Notes: generated by a model not told the origin, from the sequence alone. 64,000 nt of DNA from Actinomycetospora termitidis (GCF_030286555.1 NZ_JASVWF010000003.1:62001-126000), one strand, 5' to 3'; counted from the first letter of the stretch, positions 1-11,147 are shown. A program made the numbers and translations.

Positions 1-1664
1 ACCGCGCCGCCGCGCAGATCGAGGACCGCACCGCCGTCGACGAGGTCGGTCACCAGCCGGCGTCCGAGGCCACCACGCCGCTGGAGATGCCGCCGTCGGT
101 CACGTTCGCCGCGGAGCTGCGCGAGGCCGCCGCGTCCCTGCGCGACACGGAGCGCCCGCTGGTGGAGCGCCTGGCGAAGGCCCTCTCCGAGCCGGTGCAG
201 CGGACGATGACCGAGCGCCCGGTCCGCGAGCTGATCACCCGCGGCGCCGACCACCACGTGCTCGTCGAGCGCCCGCGGGCCCTCGACGGTGCCTGGTACG
301 AGTTCTTCCCTCGCTCCACCGGTGGCTGGGACGACGAGGGCCGCCCGGTCCACGGCACGTTCGCCACCGCCCGCTCCGAGCTCGAGCGCGCCGCCGCCAT
401 GGGCTTCGACGTGGTCTACCTGCCGCCGATCCACCCGATCGGCACGGTCAACCGCAAGGGCCCGAACAACACGCTCACCCCCGGCCCGGACGACGTGGGG
501 TCGCCCTGGGCGATCGGCTCCGCGGACGGCGGGCACGACGCGGTCCACCCGCAGCTGGGCACGATCGACGACTTCGACGCGTTCGTCGCGCGGGCGCACG
601 AGCTGGGCCTCGAGGTCGCGCTCGACTTCGCCCTGCAGTGCGCGCCCGACCACCCGTGGGCCGCGACCCACCCGGAGTGGTTCACGGTGCGCCCGGACGG
701 GACGATCGCGTACGCCGAGAACCCGCCGAAGAAGTACCAGGACATCTACCCGGTCAACTTCGACACCGACCCGGACGGCATCTACGCCGAGTCGCTGCGG
801 GTGGTCCTCTACTGGCTCGCCCACGGCGTGCGGGTGTTCCGCGTGGACAACCCGCACACCAAGCCCGCCGACTTCTGGTCCTGGCTGATCGCCAAGGTCC
901 ACGAGGTCGACCCGGGCGTGGTCTTCCTGGCCGAGGCGTTCACCCGCCCGGCGCGGCTGTTCGGCCTGGCCAAGGCCGGGTTCAGCCAGTCCTACACGTA
1001 CTTCACGTGGCGGACCGGCCGCGACGAGCTGCGCGAGTTCTTCGAGATGCACCGTGACCGCATCGACGAGGCCCGGCCGAACTGCTTCGTCAACACCCCG
1101 GACATCCTCCACGAGTCGCTGCAGACCGGCGGGCCCGGCATGTTCGCGATCCGGGCGACGCTGGCGTCGATGCTGGCGCCGTCGTGGGGGGTGTACGCGG
1201 GCTTCGAGCTGTTCGAGTGGCAGCCGGCCAAGGCGGGCAGCGAGGAGTACCTGGACTCGGAGAAGTACCAGCTCCGGCCCCGGGACTTCGACCGCGCACT
1301 CGCCGAGGGCCGCAGCCTGCAGCCGTGGATCACGCGGCTCAACGAGATCCGCCGGGCCCACCCGGCGGTGCGGCAGCTGCGGACGCTGCGCTTCCACGAG
1401 ACCGACAACGACGCGCTGCTGGCCTGGTCGAAGACCGACCCGATCACCGGCGACACCGTGATCGGCGTGGTCACGCTGAACCCGTTCGGCGCCGAGCAGG
1501 GCACGCTGCGCCTGGACATGGAGGCGCTCGGTCTCGACCCGTTCGCCCGCTTCGGAGCGTTCGACGAGGTCTCGGGCCAGGTGTTCGACTGGGGCCAGAC
1601 GAACTTCGTCCGCCTCGAGCCGTGGCGCGACGTCGCGCACCTGGTGTCGGTGCAGAAGCGGTAG
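1..1664 (+). CDS. glgE: Alpha-1,4-glucan:maltose-1-phosphate maltosyltransferase GlgE (5'-truncated)
   Basis: Transfers maltosyl units from maltose-1-phosphate onto alpha-glucan in the cytoplasm, the polymerising step of the TreS-Mak-GlgE pathway. The frame is open from base 3 to the window edge, so the start lies outside; 553 residues are visible, against about 660-700 for the family. GH13 motifs are present: [12 protein letters not shown] with the nucleophile Asp at 846-848, [10 protein letters not shown] with the acid/base Glu at 933-935, and [14 protein letters not shown] carrying the third carboxylate. An internal ATG at 87 is not the start because family homology continues upstream. It lies upstream of treS, mak and glgB on the same strand, with fxsA between, and ends just before a strong hairpin. 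Identification is secure. Confidence 0.96.
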   Translation, partial: RAAAQIEDRTAVDEVGHQPASEATTPLEMPPSVTFAAELREAAASLRDTERPLVERLAKALSEPVQRTMTERPVRELITRGADHHVLVERPRALDGAWYEFFPRSTGGWDDEGRPVHGTFATARSELERAAAMGFDVVYLPPIHPIGTVNRKGPNNTLTPGPDDVGSPWAIGSADGGHDAVHPQLGTIDDFDAFVARAHELGLEVALDFALQCAPDHPWAATHPEWFTVRPDGTIAYAENPPKKYQDIYPVNFDTDPDGIYAESLRVVLYWLAHGVRVFRVDNPHTKPADFWSWLIAKVHEVDPGVVFLAEAFTRPARLFGLAKAGFSQSYTYFTWRTGRDELREFFEMHRDRIDEARPNCFVNTPDILHESLQTGGPGMFAIRATLASMLAPSWGVYAGFELFEWQPAKAGSEEYLDSEKYQLRPRDFDRALAEGRSLQPWITRLNEIRRAHPAVRQLRTLRFHETDNDALLAWSKTDPITGDTVIGVVTLNPFGAEQGTLRLDMEALGLDPFARFGAFDEVSGQVFDWGQTNFVRLEPWRDVAHLVSVQKR

Positions 1665-1677
1665 CGGCGCGAGCCGT

Positions 1678-1725
1678 ACGAGCGGGCCGTTCGTCACCTT
1701 CTTCCGTGACGAGCGGCCCGTTCGT
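1678..1725 (+). terminator. Hairpin terminator after glgE
   Basis: A 19-nt arm at 1678-1696 pairs with 1707-1725 across a 10-nt loop, with only two wobble-compatible differences. There is no T tract, which is normal for high-GC actinobacterial terminators. It starts 13 bases after the glgE stop. The arm contains GAGCG and CCGTTCGT blocks also seen in the hairpin after ccr. Confidence 0.7.
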
Positions 1726-1815
1726 CCGTTCCGGGGAGGTTCCCGACGGCGGGTCCGGGCACTTTCCGGCGGTCCCGCGCGTTGGACCGGGTGAGATCGA
1801 CCCTGGAGGTCCCCC

Positions 1816-2298
1816 GTGCTGTTGCTCCTCGCGTTCCTGGCCTACGTCGCCGTCGAGATCTGGGTCCTGGTCCTGGTGGGCCAGGCGGTCGGGTTCCTGG
1901 GGCTGCTGGGCCTGCTGATCCTCTCCGCGGTGGTCGGCGCCTGGGCCCTGCGGCACGAGGGCCGGCGCTCGCTGACCGAGCTCGGCCGGGCCGTGCAGAA
2001 CCGGCGCCCGGCCGAGGCGCAGGTGGCCGACGGGATGTACGTCGCGCTCGCCGGGGTGCTCCTGGTGATTCCGGGCATGCTCTCCACGCTCGCCGCCCTC
2101 GTGCTGCTCGTGCCGCCGGTGCGCCGCGCGCTGGCCCGCCGCGCGGCCTCCCGTGCGGTCCGGGCGGGCAGTGCCCGGATGACGCCGTCGGTCGTCGTCA
2201 TCGGCGGGCCGGCACCGGCCGGCCGTCGGGAGCCGGACGACGGCGGGTCCCCGATGGTCATCGAGGGCGCCCCGGCCGACCCGGACCACGGCCGCTGA
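1816..2298 (+). CDS. fxsA: FxsA-family cytoplasmic membrane protein
   Basis: A 160-residue membrane protein of the FxsA family, whose E. coli member relieves phage exclusion when overproduced; the role in actinobacteria is unknown. The N-terminal 45 residues hold two hydrophobic segments around a Gly-Leu-rich turn ([19 protein letters not shown]), and a third lies near residues 76-97. The middle segment [14 protein letters not shown] is typical of the family. The C-terminal 55 residues are polar and probably disordered. The start is a GTG with CTGGAGG 6 bases upstream. It sits alone between the glgE terminator and the treS promoter. Confidence 0.85.
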   Translation: MLLLLAFLAYVAVEIWVLVLVGQAVGFLGLLGLLILSAVVGAWALRHEGRRSLTELGRAVQNRRPAEAQVADGMYVALAGVLLVIPGMLSTLAALVLLVPPVRRALARRAASRAVRAGSARMTPSVVVIGGPAPAGRREPDDGGSPMVIEGAPADPDHGR

Positions 2299-2355
2299 AC
2301 CCGACGTCCGGCACGACCCGACCGGCCGGTGCGGCGCACCGGCGGGTCGGACCAC

Positions 2356-2369
2356 TAGCGTGGCGCGCG
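2356..2369 (+). promoter_or_regulatory. Putative -10 element and leaderless start of treS
   Basis: TAGCGT at 2356-2361 lies 8 bases before the treS ATG and there is no Shine-Dalgarno sequence between them. This fits a leaderless transcript beginning at or next to the start codon. Confidence 0.5.
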
Positions 2370-4142
2370 ATGAACGATCCGACTCCGGGCACGCCCACCA
2401 GCACCACGGTCGTCGAGCCGGGCCACGAGGTCGTGCAACCCAGCGCCGACGACTTCCGCAGCGCGCGCCAGCTCCCCGTCGAGGAGGGCTGGTACAAGCG
2501 CGCCGTCTTCTACGAGGTGCTCGTCCGGGCGTTCGCGGACTCCGACCGCGACGGGTTCGGCGACCTGCGCGGGCTCACCGACAAGCTGGACTACCTCGCG
2601 TGGCTCGGCGTCGACTGCCTCTGGCTCCCGCCGTTCTACGACTCCCCGCTGCGCGACGGCGGCTACGACATCCGCGACTACCGCAAGGTGCTCCCGGAGT
2701 TCGGGACCGTCGAGGACTTCGTGGAGTTCCTCGACCAGGCGCACGCGCGCGGCATCCGCGTGATCACCGACCTCGTCATGAACCACACCTCGGACCAGCA
2801 CGTGTGGTTCCAGGAGTCCCGCCGCGACCCCGAGGGCCCGTTCGGCGACTTCTACGTCTGGTCCGACGACGGGTCGGAGTACTCCGACGCGCGGATCATC
2901 TTCGTCGACACCGAGACCTCGAACTGGACGTGGGACTCGGTACGCGGCCAGTTCTTCTGGCACCGCTTCTTCTCCCACCAGCCGGACCTGAACTTCGACA
3001 ACCCGGCCGTGTGCGAGGCGATGATCGACGCGCTGCGCTTCTGGCTCGACCTCGGCATCGACGGCTTCCGCCTGGACGCCGTGCCCTACCTCTTCGAGCG
3101 CGAGGGCACCAACGGCGAGAACCTCCCCGAGACCCACCAGTTCCTCAAGCGCTGCCGCAAGGTCGTCGACGACGAGTACCCGGGCCGCATCCTGCTGGCC
3201 GAGGCCAACCAGTGGCCCGCGGACGTCGTCGAGTACTACGGCGACCCGGAGACCGGCGGCGACGAGTGCCACATGGCGTTCCACTTCCCGCTGATGCCGC
3301 GCATCTTCATGGCGGTCCGGCGCGAGTCGCGGTTCCCGATCTCGGAGATCCTGGCGCAGACCCCGGAGATCCCGCGCAACGCGCAGTGGGGCATCTTCCT
3401 GCGCAACCACGACGAGCTGACGCTCGAGATGGTCACCGACGACGAGCGCGACTACATGTACGCGGAGTACGCCAAGGACCCGCGCATGAAGGCCAACATC
3501 GGCATCCGCCGACGGCTGGCCCCGCTGCTCGACAACGACCGCAACCAGCTCGAGCTGTTCACCGCGTTGCTGCTCTCGCTGCCGGGGAGCCCGGTCATCT
3601 ACTACGGCGACGAGATCGGGATGGGTGACAACATCTGGCTGGGCGACCGCGACGGCGTGCGCAGTCCGATGCAGTGGACGCCCGACCGCAACGCGGGCTT
3701 CTCCTCGTGCGACCCCGGGCGGCTCAACCTCCCGATCGTCATGGACCCGGTGTACGGCTACCAGGCGGTCAACGTGGAGGCACAGTCGAACTCCAGCGCG
3801 AGCCTGCTGCACTGGAACCGGCGGATGATGGAGATCCGGCGCCAGCACCCGGCGTTCGGTCTCGGCGACTTCCACGAGCTCGGCGGCTCGAACTCGTCGG
3901 TGCTCAGCTACATCCGCCAGACCGTCGACGCCGAGGGCCACCGCGACGTGGTGCTGTGCGTGAACAACATGTCCCGATTCCCCCAACCCGTGGAGCTCGA
4001 CTTGATCGCGTGGAAGGACTGGACGCTCACGGAGCTCACCGGAGGCGTTCCCTTCCCCGCCATCGGTGAGCTGTCGTACCTGTTGACGCTGCCGGGGCAC
4101 GGCTTCTACTGGTTCTCGATCCAGCCCGCCCAGGAGCGCTGA
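2370..4142 (+). CDS. treS: Trehalose synthase (maltose alpha-D-glucosyltransferase)
   Basis: Interconverts trehalose and maltose, feeding maltose to the kinase encoded next. The 590-residue protein is a GH13 enzyme with a disordered first 35 residues, then the barrel beginning at [18 protein letters not shown]. Catalytic motifs: [12 protein letters not shown] with nucleophile Asp near residue 236, [10 protein letters not shown] with the Glu near residue 278, and [12 protein letters not shown]. Length matches TreS without a kinase fusion. The start is chosen at the ATG 8 bases after a TAGCGT box. Its stop overlaps the mak start (TGATG), indicating translational coupling and probably equimolar synthesis of the TreS-Mak complex. 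Confidence 0.96.
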   Translation: MNDPTPGTPTSTTVVEPGHEVVQPSADDFRSARQLPVEEGWYKRAVFYEVLVRAFADSDRDGFGDLRGLTDKLDYLAWLGVDCLWLPPFYDSPLRDGGYDIRDYRKVLPEFGTVEDFVEFLDQAHARGIRVITDLVMNHTSDQHVWFQESRRDPEGPFGDFYVWSDDGSEYSDARIIFVDTETSNWTWDSVRGQFFWHRFFSHQPDLNFDNPAVCEAMIDALRFWLDLGIDGFRLDAVPYLFEREGTNGENLPETHQFLKRCRKVVDDEYPGRILLAEANQWPADVVEYYGDPETGGDECHMAFHFPLMPRIFMAVRRESRFPISEILAQTPEIPRNAQWGIFLRNHDELTLEMVTDDERDYMYAEYAKDPRMKANIGIRRRLAPLLDNDRNQLELFTALLLSLPGSPVIYYGDEIGMGDNIWLGDRDGVRSPMQWTPDRNAGFSSCDPGRLNLPIVMDPVYGYQAVNVEAQSNSSASLLHWNRRMMEIRRQHPAFGLGDFHELGGSNSSVLSYIRQTVDAEGHRDVVLCVNNMSRFPQPVELDLIAWKDWTLTELTGGVPFPAIGELSYLLTLPGHGFYWFSIQPAQER

Positions 4143-5557
4143 TGACTGCTCCGGTTCTGGACGCCCTGCTGCCCGACCTGACCGCCTGGCTGCCCGCGCA
4201 GCGCTGGTTCGCCGCGAAGGACCGCACGATCGCCGCCGTGCGCTTCGTCGGTCACCAGGAGGTCACGCCCGCCGACGCGATCCCCGCCGTCGAGCACGCC
4301 GTCATCGCCGTGTCGTTCACCGACGGCGGGTCCGAGGAGACCTTCCAGCTCCTGCTCGGCACCCGCCCGCGGATCCCGGGCGACCTCGAGCACGCCGTCA
4401 TCGGGCAGGTCGGGGACCGCACGGTCTACGACGGCCTGGCCGACGGCGAGATCAGCCGCCTGCTGCTCTCGATGATCGTCTCCGACACGGCCGTGGGCTC
4501 GCTGCGGTTCGTGCCGGAGCCGGGGATCGAGGCCCCCGTCGTGGGTCCCGGCCGCCCGTTGCTCGGCGAGCAGTCGAACTCGTCGGTGATCTACGGCGAG
4601 CGCGCGATCATGAAGCTCTTCCGCCGGGCGACGCCGGGGCTCAACCCGGACCTGGAACTGCACCGCGCTCTGGGCCGCGAACGCTCCCAGGAGGTCGCGC
4701 CGCTGCTCGGGGCGATCGAGGGCGTCCTCCCGGGTGACGACGGTGCCCTGCCCATGACGGTCGCGATGCTGCAGAGCTACGCCGCGAACTCGGCCGACGG
4801 CTGGTCGATGGCCCTGACCAGCGTGCGGGACCTCCTGGCCGAGGGCGACCTGCGGCCCGACGAGGTGGGCGGCGACTTCGCGGGCGAGGCCAGCCGGCTC
4901 GGGAAGACGGTCGCGAGCGTCCACATCGAGCTCGCCCGCGGCCTCGGCACCGACCGGCTCGGTCCGGACGGCGTCGCCGCGGTGGCCGACTGGATGCGGG
5001 ACCGTCTCGACCGCGCCGCGGAGGCGGTCGAGGTGGTCGCGGCGCAGCGCACCGAGATCGCCCGGGTCCTCGACGGCGTCCGCGAGGTCGAGGGTCTGTT
5101 CGTCCAGCGCGTGCACGGCGACCTGCACCTCGGGCAGACCCTGCGCACCCCGCGCGGGTGGCTCGCGATCGACTTCGAGGGCGAGCCCTCCCGCCCGCTG
5201 CACGACCGCATCCGCCCGGACTCGCCGCTGCGCGACGTGGCCGCGATGCTGCGCTCGTTCGACTACGCGGCCTTCCACCAGCTCGCCGAGTGGGAGACCG
5301 GCGCGGAGGCCCCCGCGTACCTGCAGCGGCGGGCCCAGGAGTGGGCCGACCGCAACCGGTCCGCGTTCTGCGACGGCTACGCCGAGATCGCCGGGTCGGA
5401 CCCGCGCGACCAGCTCGCCGTGCTCCGCGCCTACGAGCTCGACAAGGCCGTGTACGAAGTGCTCTACGAGACCCGCAACCGCCCGAACTGGCTGGCCATC
5501 CCGCTGCGCTCGATGGCCCGTCTGGTCGGCGACACCGCGGGCTCCGAGGGCTCGTAG
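4142..5557 (+). CDS. mak: Maltokinase (Pep2/Mak)
   Basis: Phosphorylates maltose with ATP to give maltose-1-phosphate, the GlgE donor. At 471 residues it is full length for the family. The N-terminal cap contains [12 protein letters not shown], a signature of maltokinases, and the kinase core has [10 protein letters not shown] near residues 322-331 (catalytic Asp) and [11 protein letters not shown] near residue 342 (metal-binding Asp), as in aminoglycoside-phosphotransferase-like kinases. The ATG overlaps the treS stop by one base. The pair is encoded separately here, whereas many bacteria carry a TreS-Mak fusion. Confidence 0.95.
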   Translation: MTAPVLDALLPDLTAWLPAQRWFAAKDRTIAAVRFVGHQEVTPADAIPAVEHAVIAVSFTDGGSEETFQLLLGTRPRIPGDLEHAVIGQVGDRTVYDGLADGEISRLLLSMIVSDTAVGSLRFVPEPGIEAPVVGPGRPLLGEQSNSSVIYGERAIMKLFRRATPGLNPDLELHRALGRERSQEVAPLLGAIEGVLPGDDGALPMTVAMLQSYAANSADGWSMALTSVRDLLAEGDLRPDEVGGDFAGEASRLGKTVASVHIELARGLGTDRLGPDGVAAVADWMRDRLDRAAEAVEVVAAQRTEIARVLDGVREVEGLFVQRVHGDLHLGQTLRTPRGWLAIDFEGEPSRPLHDRIRPDSPLRDVAAMLRSFDYAAFHQLAEWETGAEAPAYLQRRAQEWADRNRSAFCDGYAEIAGSDPRDQLAVLRAYELDKAVYEVLYETRNRPNWLAIPLRSMARLVGDTAGSEGS

Positions 5558-5639
5558 CCCCGATCGGTTCCCCGACCCCGTCCGCCGGGTAGGAGTACGG
5601 GACCCGCCCGCCGTCACGATCCCGGAGTTCGCACCACCG

Positions 5640-7883
5640 ATGACCCGCCCCACCGCGCCCGGTCCGCTGCCCGTCGCCCCCGGGGAGCTCGACGTCCACC
5701 TGCTGATGGAGGGCGCCCACCGCGACCCGCACAGCGTCCTCGGCCCGCACCGGCGGCCGCAGAACCCCGGCACCGTCGTCGTCCGGACCCTGCAGCCGGG
5801 CGCCGACGAGGTCGACGTCGTGGTCACCGAGGGCCCGACGGCGGGTCGCTACCCGCTGGGCGCGGTCAACACTTCCGGGCTGTTCGCCGGCGCCGTCCCC
5901 GGTCCGCTGCCGCACTACCGGCTCGCGGTGCGCCGCGAGGAGCAGGGCGAGGTCACCGAGACCGTCGTCGACGACCCGTACCGCTTCTCGCCCGTCATCG
6001 GCTCCGTCGACCTGCACCTCATCGGGGAGGGCCGCCACGAGCGGCTCTGGGAGGCGCTGGGCGCGCACTTCCGCCGGTGGCCCACGCCGTCCGGGCCGGT
6101 CGAGGGCACGTCGTTCACGGTGTGGGCGCCGAACGCCCGCGGCGTGCGCGTCGTCGGCGACTGGGCGCCGGAGCGCGGCAGCTGGGACGGCGTCGCGACG
6201 CCGATGCGCGCGCTCGGCTCCGGGGTGTGGGAGGTCTTCCTGCCCGGGGTCGGCGTCGGCACCCGCTACGGCTTCCGCATCCTCACCCAGCAGAACACCT
6301 GGCTGGACAAGGCCGACCCGATGGCGTTCGCGGCGGACCTCCCGCCGACGCCCGCCTCGGTCGTCACCGCGTCGACGCACACCTGGTCCGACGAGGCGTG
6401 GCTGACCCGGCGTCGGGAGTCGCAGGCGCACCGGGAGCCGATGAGCGTCTACGAGCTGCACGTCGGCTCGTGGCGCCAGGGCCTGACCTACGCCGAGCTC
6501 GGTGAGCAGCTGGTCGGCTACCTGACCGAGCAGGGCTTCTCGCACGTCGAACTGCTGCCCGTGGCCGAGCACCCGTTCGGCGGGTCGTGGGGCTACCAGG
6601 TCAGCTCGTACTACGCGCCGTCGAGCCGCTTCGGGACGCCCGACGACTTCCGCGCGTTCGTCGACACGATGCACGCGGCCGGCATCGGCGTGATCGTCGA
6701 CTGGGTCCCGGCCCACTTCCCGCGCGACGAGTGGGCACTGGCCCGCTTCGACGGCACGCCCTGCTACGAGCACGGCGACCCGCGCCGCGGCGAGCAGCTG
6801 GACTGGGGCACGCTCGTCTTCGACTTCGGGCGCTCCCAGGTCCGCAACTTCCTCGTCGCGAACGCCCTGTACTGGCTCGAGGAGTTCCACGTCGACGGGC
6901 TGCGCGTCGACGCCGTCGCCTCGATGCTCTACCTGGACTACTCGCGCGACGAGTGGCTGCCGAACAAGTACGGCGGGCGGGAGAACCTCGAGGCGGTGTC
7001 GTTCCTCCAGGAGGTCAACGCCACCGTCTACAAGCACCACCCCGGCGTCGTCACGATCGCCGAGGAGTCCACCGCCTGGCCCGGCGTCACCCGCCCGACC
7101 CACCTCGGCGGCCTCGGCTTCGGCATGAAGTGGAACATGGGCTGGATGCACGACACGCTCGACTACCTCATGCGTGACCCGGTGCACCGCGGCTACCACC
7201 ACAACCAGATGACGTTCTCCCTGACCTACGCCTGGTCCGAGAACTACGTGCTGCCGTTCAGCCACGACGAGGTCGTGCACGGCAAGGGCTCGCTGTGGAC
7301 CCGCATGCCCGACATCGGGCGTGGCGACCACGGCAAGGCGGCCGGGCTGCGCGCCCTGCTGGCGTACATGTGGGCGCACCCGGGCAAGCAGCTGCTGTTC
7401 ATGGGCCAGGAATTCGGGCAGGTCCGCGAGTGGTCCGAGGAGCGCTCGCTGGACTGGGAGCTGCTCGACGACCCGCTGCACGCGGGGATCGCGCGCCTGG
7501 TCGCCGACCTGAACGCGGCGTACCGGTCGCAGCCGGCGCTGTACACGGCCGACACCGACCCGGCCGGATTCTCCTGGATCGACGCCAACGACGCCGCGGG
7601 CAACGTCTTCTCGTTCGTCCGGCACGACCCGTCCGGCGGGCCGGACCTGGTGTGCGTCGCGAACTTCAGCGGCATCGTGCACGACCGCTACCGGATCGGC
7701 ATGCCGCGGTCGGGCCGGTGGCGCGAGGTCGTCAACACCGACGCCGACGTCTACGGCGGAGACGGCGCCGGCAACTTCGGATCCGTCTTCGCGGCCTCCG
7801 TGGCCCAGCACGGCCTCCCCGCCTCGGCCGAGGTGACCCTCCCGGCCTCGGGCGTGCTGTGGCTGGTGCACGACGACGCCTGA
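5640..7883 (+). CDS. glgB: 1,4-alpha-glucan branching enzyme
   Basis: Introduces alpha-1,6 branches into the glucan made by GlgE. The 747-residue protein carries an N-terminal extra domain, the CBM48 module ([18 protein letters not shown], about residues 157-175) and a GH13 core with [31 protein letters not shown] (nucleophile Asp near 423), [13 protein letters not shown] (Glu near 475) and [13 protein letters not shown]. The C-terminal beta domain ends normally. An 82-base gap separates it from mak, and it is co-directional with the other glucan genes. No clear Shine-Dalgarno was seen before the ATG. Confidence 0.96.
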   Translation: MTRPTAPGPLPVAPGELDVHLLMEGAHRDPHSVLGPHRRPQNPGTVVVRTLQPGADEVDVVVTEGPTAGRYPLGAVNTSGLFAGAVPGPLPHYRLAVRREEQGEVTETVVDDPYRFSPVIGSVDLHLIGEGRHERLWEALGAHFRRWPTPSGPVEGTSFTVWAPNARGVRVVGDWAPERGSWDGVATPMRALGSGVWEVFLPGVGVGTRYGFRILTQQNTWLDKADPMAFAADLPPTPASVVTASTHTWSDEAWLTRRRESQAHREPMSVYELHVGSWRQGLTYAELGEQLVGYLTEQGFSHVELLPVAEHPFGGSWGYQVSSYYAPSSRFGTPDDFRAFVDTMHAAGIGVIVDWVPAHFPRDEWALARFDGTPCYEHGDPRRGEQLDWGTLVFDFGRSQVRNFLVANALYWLEEFHVDGLRVDAVASMLYLDYSRDEWLPNKYGGRENLEAVSFLQEVNATVYKHHPGVVTIAEESTAWPGVTRPTHLGGLGFGMKWNMGWMHDTLDYLMRDPVHRGYHHNQMTFSLTYAWSENYVLPFSHDEVVHGKGSLWTRMPDIGRGDHGKAAGLRALLAYMWAHPGKQLLFMGQEFGQVREWSEERSLDWELLDDPLHAGIARLVADLNAAYRSQPALYTADTDPAGFSWIDANDAAGNVFSFVRHDPSGGPDLVCVANFSGIVHDRYRIGMPRSGRWREVVNTDADVYGGDGAGNFGSVFAASVAQHGLPASAEVTLPASGVLWLVHDDA

Positions 7884-7884
7884 G

Positions 7885-7898
7885 GAATCGCCCGATTC
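7885..7898. promoter_or_regulatory. 14-bp palindrome upstream of the metalloprotease gene
   Basis: GAATCG and CGATTC are exact inverted repeats separated by two bases, just after the glgB stop and about 25 bases before the CACACT box of the next gene. It could be an operator or the base of a small hairpin. No regulator can be assigned. Confidence 0.3.
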
Positions 7899-7937
7899 GA
7901 CACCCACGCGCGACCCGGCTCCAGCACACTGATCCTC

Positions 7938-9287
7938 GTGCGGATCCGGGTCGTGCTGGCGGTGCTGTCGGTGCTGGCCGTCCTGGTCACCGCGGGGTGC
8001 GCGTCGGCCGTCGACGGGCGGGCGTTCGCCGGCCGGCAGGTCAGTGCGGGGCTCGACCCGGTGTTCGTCCGGGACAACGACGGTTCGGACGACGACCGGC
8101 TGGCCGCGGCCGTCCTGCGTGACCTCGAGGGCTGGTGGGCCGGGCAGTTCCCCACGATCGCCGGCGGGGAGCGGTTCGTGCCGCCGCGGGGCTACTTCTC
8201 GGTCGACTCGGCGCGCCCCGGTCCACCACCGCCCTGCACCGAGTCCACCGACGAGGTGGAGGGCAACGCCTTCTACTGCCCGCGGGCCGACGTCATCGCC
8301 TACGACCGTGCCGCGCTCATCCCGGTGCTGCGCGAGGAGTTCGGCGACTCCGCCGTCGTCGTCGTGCTCGCCCACGAGTTCGGCCACGCGATCCAGCAGC
8401 GCCTCGAGGACGTCGTCACCACCAGCGCGAGCCTCGGCTCCGGCGCGCCGACGATCCTCTCCGAGGGGCAGGCGGACTGCTACGCCGGCTCGTTCCTGCG
8501 CGCCGTGCACGAGGGGCAGACCCCCGACCTGCGCACCGGCGACGCCGGGATCGACGCCGCGATGAGCGCGCTGATCACCTTCCGCGACCCGGTGGGCACC
8601 GACGCCGCGGACGATCGCGCGCACGGCAACGCGTTCGACCGCGTCGCCTCGTTCCAGGACGGCTACTCCGACGGCGTCGGGACCTGCGCGCAGATGACGC
8701 TGCAGAACCGGTCGTTCACCCAGCAGGCGTTCGCCACGCTCTCCGACGCGCAGAGCGGGGGCAACCTGCCGCTGCCCGACCTGCTGCGCGCCATGGGCAC
8801 CGACCTGGACCGCTTCTTCGGCGGCCTCGTCCGGGCGCAGGGCGGGCAGTGGACCCCGCCGACGATCTCCCAGGGCGGCGACGGCTGCGGGCAGGGTGCC
8901 GTGGGGCTCTGCGACGGTGCGATCAACGCCGACGAGGGGCTCGACCGCATCCACGACTCCATCGGCGACTACGCGAGCGGCACCCTGCTCGCCTCCCGCT
9001 ACGCGCTCGCGGCCCTGGCCGCCCTGGGCCGCCCGACGACGGGTCCGGAGGCCGGCCGCAGCGCCCTCTGCCTGGCCGGCGCCTACACCGCGGACGTCGG
9101 GGCGCCCGGCTCGGACTTCAGCCTCTCCCCCGGCGACCTCGACGAGGCCGTCAACCTGCTGCGCGGCAACGACGACGCCGCGACCGGCACCGACGGCGCG
9201 GTCACCGACGCGACGGCCTACGCCCGCATCGCGGACTTCCGGCGCGGGGTGGACGGCGGCGCGCAGCCCTGTCTGGAGCTGCGCTGA
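7938..9287 (+). CDS. Lipoprotein neutral zinc metallopeptidase (YpfJ-like)
   Basis: Predicted secreted lipoprotein with a metalloprotease domain. The first 21 residues form a lipoprotein signal (VRIRVV..., hydrophobic core, VTAGC lipobox with Cys21). Zinc motif VLAHEFGHAIQQRLEDVV supplies HEXXH, and SEGQADCYAGSF downstream fits the third ligand region of neutral zinc metallopeptidases. It has 449 residues; the C-terminal third (DLDEAVNLLRGNDDAA) resembles a helical cap. The GTG start lies 7 bases after CACACT with no Shine-Dalgarno, so it may be leaderless. Substrate unknown. Its 3' end faces the thioredoxin-like gene with a 28-base gap. Confidence 0.85.
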   Translation: MRIRVVLAVLSVLAVLVTAGCASAVDGRAFAGRQVSAGLDPVFVRDNDGSDDDRLAAAVLRDLEGWWAGQFPTIAGGERFVPPRGYFSVDSARPGPPPPCTESTDEVEGNAFYCPRADVIAYDRAALIPVLREEFGDSAVVVVLAHEFGHAIQQRLEDVVTTSASLGSGAPTILSEGQADCYAGSFLRAVHEGQTPDLRTGDAGIDAAMSALITFRDPVGTDAADDRAHGNAFDRVASFQDGYSDGVGTCAQMTLQNRSFTQQAFATLSDAQSGGNLPLPDLLRAMGTDLDRFFGGLVRAQGGQWTPPTISQGGDGCGQGAVGLCDGAINADEGLDRIHDSIGDYASGTLLASRYALAALAALGRPTTGPEAGRSALCLAGAYTADVGAPGSDFSLSPGDLDEAVNLLRGNDDAATGTDGAVTDATAYARIADFRRGVDGGAQPCLELR

Positions 9288-9315
9288 CCGGACCAACCCG
9301 GCGTCGGGACAGCCC

Positions 9316-10302
9316 TCAGTAGAGCGCGCGGGCGAGCGCGCGCCGAGCCGTGGTGACCCGGGGGTCATCGGCGGCGAACAGCTCGAACAGCGAGACCAGG
9401 TGCTCGCGGGCGGCGTCCCGGTCCTCGCCGGCGGTGCGCTGCACCGTCTTGACGAGCCGGTCGAACGCAGCCTCGACCTGGCCGCCCGCGAGCTCCGCGT
9501 CGGCGGCGGCCTTCTGGGCGGCCACGTCGTCGGGGGCCGCGTCGGCCGCGGCGATCGCCGACGGGTCCGCGGACTCCGCGCGCGACATGAACCGGACCTG
9601 CGACAGCGCGGCCTGGGCCTCGGCGTTGGCGGGCTCGGCGGCGAGGATCTGCTCGTAGGCGGCCACGGCGGCGTCGTAGTCGCCGCGCTCGAGGGCCTCC
9701 TCGGCGGCGGTGAACCGCGGGTCCTCGGGCTCGGGCGCCGGCTCGGCCGACTCGTCGCCCCCGAAGCGGGCCTGGGCCTCGGCGATCCCGGGCATCTGCT
9801 CGCCGAGCTGCTCGAGGAGCTGGGTGAAGAACGGGCGGAGCTGGTCCTCGGGGTAGATCCCGGAGAACGACTGCACCGGGCGCTGCGCGACCACGACGTG
9901 CACCGTCGGGATCTCCTGCACCTGGAACATCTGCGCGATGCGCTGGTTCGTCCGCAGGTCGACCCGGGCGAGCACCCAGCCGCCCCGGCCCTCGACGGCG
10001 AGCTTCTCCAGGGTCGCGGAGAGCTCCGCGACCGCCGGGTCGCCGGACGCGGTGAGCTCGACGACGACGGGCAGCGTCATCGACCGGTCGAGGATCTCCT
10101 CCTGCAGGTTGGCCTCGGTCACCTCCACGGCGACCGAGCCGCCGGACGACGGCGCGGCGCCGCCGCCACCGCCGGACGCCGGCCGCTGCGGGGCGTTGCG
10201 CTGCTCGGCGCGGGCCTTGAGCCCGGACAGGTCGACGGCCCCGGCCATCGCCGAGGACAGGGCAGCCGCCTGAGCGGCCTGACGGGGATCGGGGCGTGCC
10301 AC
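9316..10302 (-). CDS. Thioredoxin-fold/TPR protein of the CnoX/YbbN type, lacking CXXC
   Basis: A 328-residue protein with a Gly-rich linker (about residues 40-55), a thioredoxin-like domain (about 57-165, with [20 protein letters not shown] and EIPTVHVVV, the cis-Pro strand) and a C-terminal TPR-like region ([20 protein letters not shown]). The active-site position reads ELTASGDP instead of WCxxC, so no thiol chemistry is expected; it is more likely a protein-binding co-chaperone. E. coli CnoX (YbbN) and mycobacterial Rv1324 have the same plan. It is 3 bases from the preceding co-directional gene at 10306-10611, so the two probably share a transcript. Confidence 0.88.
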   Translation of the reverse strand: MARPDPRQAAQAAALSSAMAGAVDLSGLKARAEQRNAPQRPASGGGGGAAPSSGGSVAVEVTEANLQEEILDRSMTLPVVVELTASGDPAVAELSATLEKLAVEGRGGWVLARVDLRTNQRIAQMFQVQEIPTVHVVVAQRPVQSFSGIYPEDQLRPFFTQLLEQLGEQMPGIAEAQARFGGDESAEPAPEPEDPRFTAAEEALERGDYDAAVAAYEQILAAEPANAEAQAALSQVRFMSRAESADPSAIAAADAAPDDVAAQKAAADAELAGGQVEAAFDRLVKTVQRTAGEDRDAAREHLVSLFELFAADDPRVTTARRALARALY

Positions 10303-10305
10303 GGG

Positions 10306-10611
10306 TCAATCCTGCCAGCTCGACAGATGCTCCTCGACCCGTGCCACCTTGGCGTCCATCTGACCGCTCCAGCCGGGGCGGATGTCCGCTTTGAGCACGA
10401 GCGAGACCCGCGACCCGTACCGGCCCGCGGCTTCGGTCGCGCGGCGCACCACGTCCATCACCTCGTCCCACTCCCCCTCGAGCGAGGTGAACATCGACGA
10501 GGTCTCGTGCGGCAGCCCGGACTCGCGGACGACCCGCACGGCGGCGGCGACGGCCTCGCTCACCGAGTCGGACTCCCCACCGCTGGGGGCGACACTGAAG
10601 GCAACGATCAC
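10306..10611 (-). CDS. MTH1187-family thiamine-binding-like protein
   Basis: A 101-residue single-domain protein of the MTH1187/YkoF-like family. It starts MIVAFSVAPSGG and has VAAAVRVVRESGLPHETSSMFTSLEGEWDEVMDVV, the ferredoxin-like core with the paired Ser/Thr residues (HETSSMFTS) found at the ligand site. Family members bind thiamine or related compounds; no catalytic role is known. The start is GTG. It is divergent from marR with 29 bases between the starts and directly precedes the thioredoxin-like gene. Confidence 0.8.
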   Translation of the reverse strand: MIVAFSVAPSGGESDSVSEAVAAAVRVVRESGLPHETSSMFTSLEGEWDEVMDVVRRATEAAGRYGSRVSLVLKADIRPGWSGQMDAKVARVEEHLSSWQD

Positions 10612-10627
10612 CGGTCCATCATCCTGC

Positions 10628-10640
10628 TAGATTCGCGCCG
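10628..10640 (+). promoter_or_regulatory. Putative -10 element and leaderless start of the marR gene
   Basis: TAGATT at 10628-10633 is followed by 7 bases and then ATG, with no ribosome-binding sequence. The arrangement predicts a leaderless mRNA. Confidence 0.5.
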
Positions 10641-11144
10641 ATGCCCGCGTCCGAGCCGCTGCCGTTCGATCCGATCGGACGGGCCGCCGACATCTGGTCG
10701 GTCAAGATCGGCGACGCCACGACGATGGCCGCCACCACGAGCGTGTTCCGGGTGCAGCAGATCCTGCAGCAGGCGGTCGACTCCGCCCTGCGCCCGCACG
10801 AGCTGACGTTCGCCCGCTACGAGGCGCTGGTGCTGCTGACCTTCTCCCGGCACGGCGCCCTGCCGATGAGCCTCATGGGTCAGCGCCTGCAGCTGCACCC
10901 GACGTCGATCACCAACATCGTCGACCGTCTGGAGGGCGCGGCCCTGGTCCGCCGGACGCCGCACCCGAGCGACAAGCGCACCACCCTGGTCGAGATCACC
11001 GCCGCCGGGCACGACCGCTGCCGCGAGGCCACGGCCGCCGTCACCGCGGTGGAGTTCGGCCTGGTCGGGCTCGGCGAGGACGAGGTCGAGGCGCTCACCG
11101 GCCTGCTCGCCAAGGTCCGCCGCGCGGCGGGCGACTTCGCCTGA
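10641..11144 (+). CDS. MarR-family transcriptional regulator
   Basis: A 167-residue winged-helix regulator. The recognition region LPMSLMGQRLQLHPTSITNIVDRLE (about residues 74-98) and wing ALVRRTPHPSDKRTTLVEIT are typical of MarR proteins; flanking helices would form the dimer. The ligand is unknown. It ends 3 bases before the cydDC stop on the other strand, and its promoter is shared with the divergent thiamine-binding-like gene, a more likely target than the convergent cyd operon. Confidence 0.88.
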   Translation: MPASEPLPFDPIGRAADIWSVKIGDATTMAATTSVFRVQQILQQAVDSALRPHELTFARYEALVLLTFSRHGALPMSLMGQRLQLHPTSITNIVDRLEGAALVRRTPHPSDKRTTLVEITAAGHDRCREATAAVTAVEFGLVGLGEDEVEALTGLLAKVRRAAGDFA

Positions 11145-11147
11145 GCC

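Noticed and set aside
4641..9368. Very long open frame on the minus strand across mak and glgB
   Set aside because: It is antisense to two textbook enzymes, has no ribosome-binding site or family motifs, and is rich in Arg/Gly/Ala/Pro as expected from the complementary frame of high-GC coding DNA.
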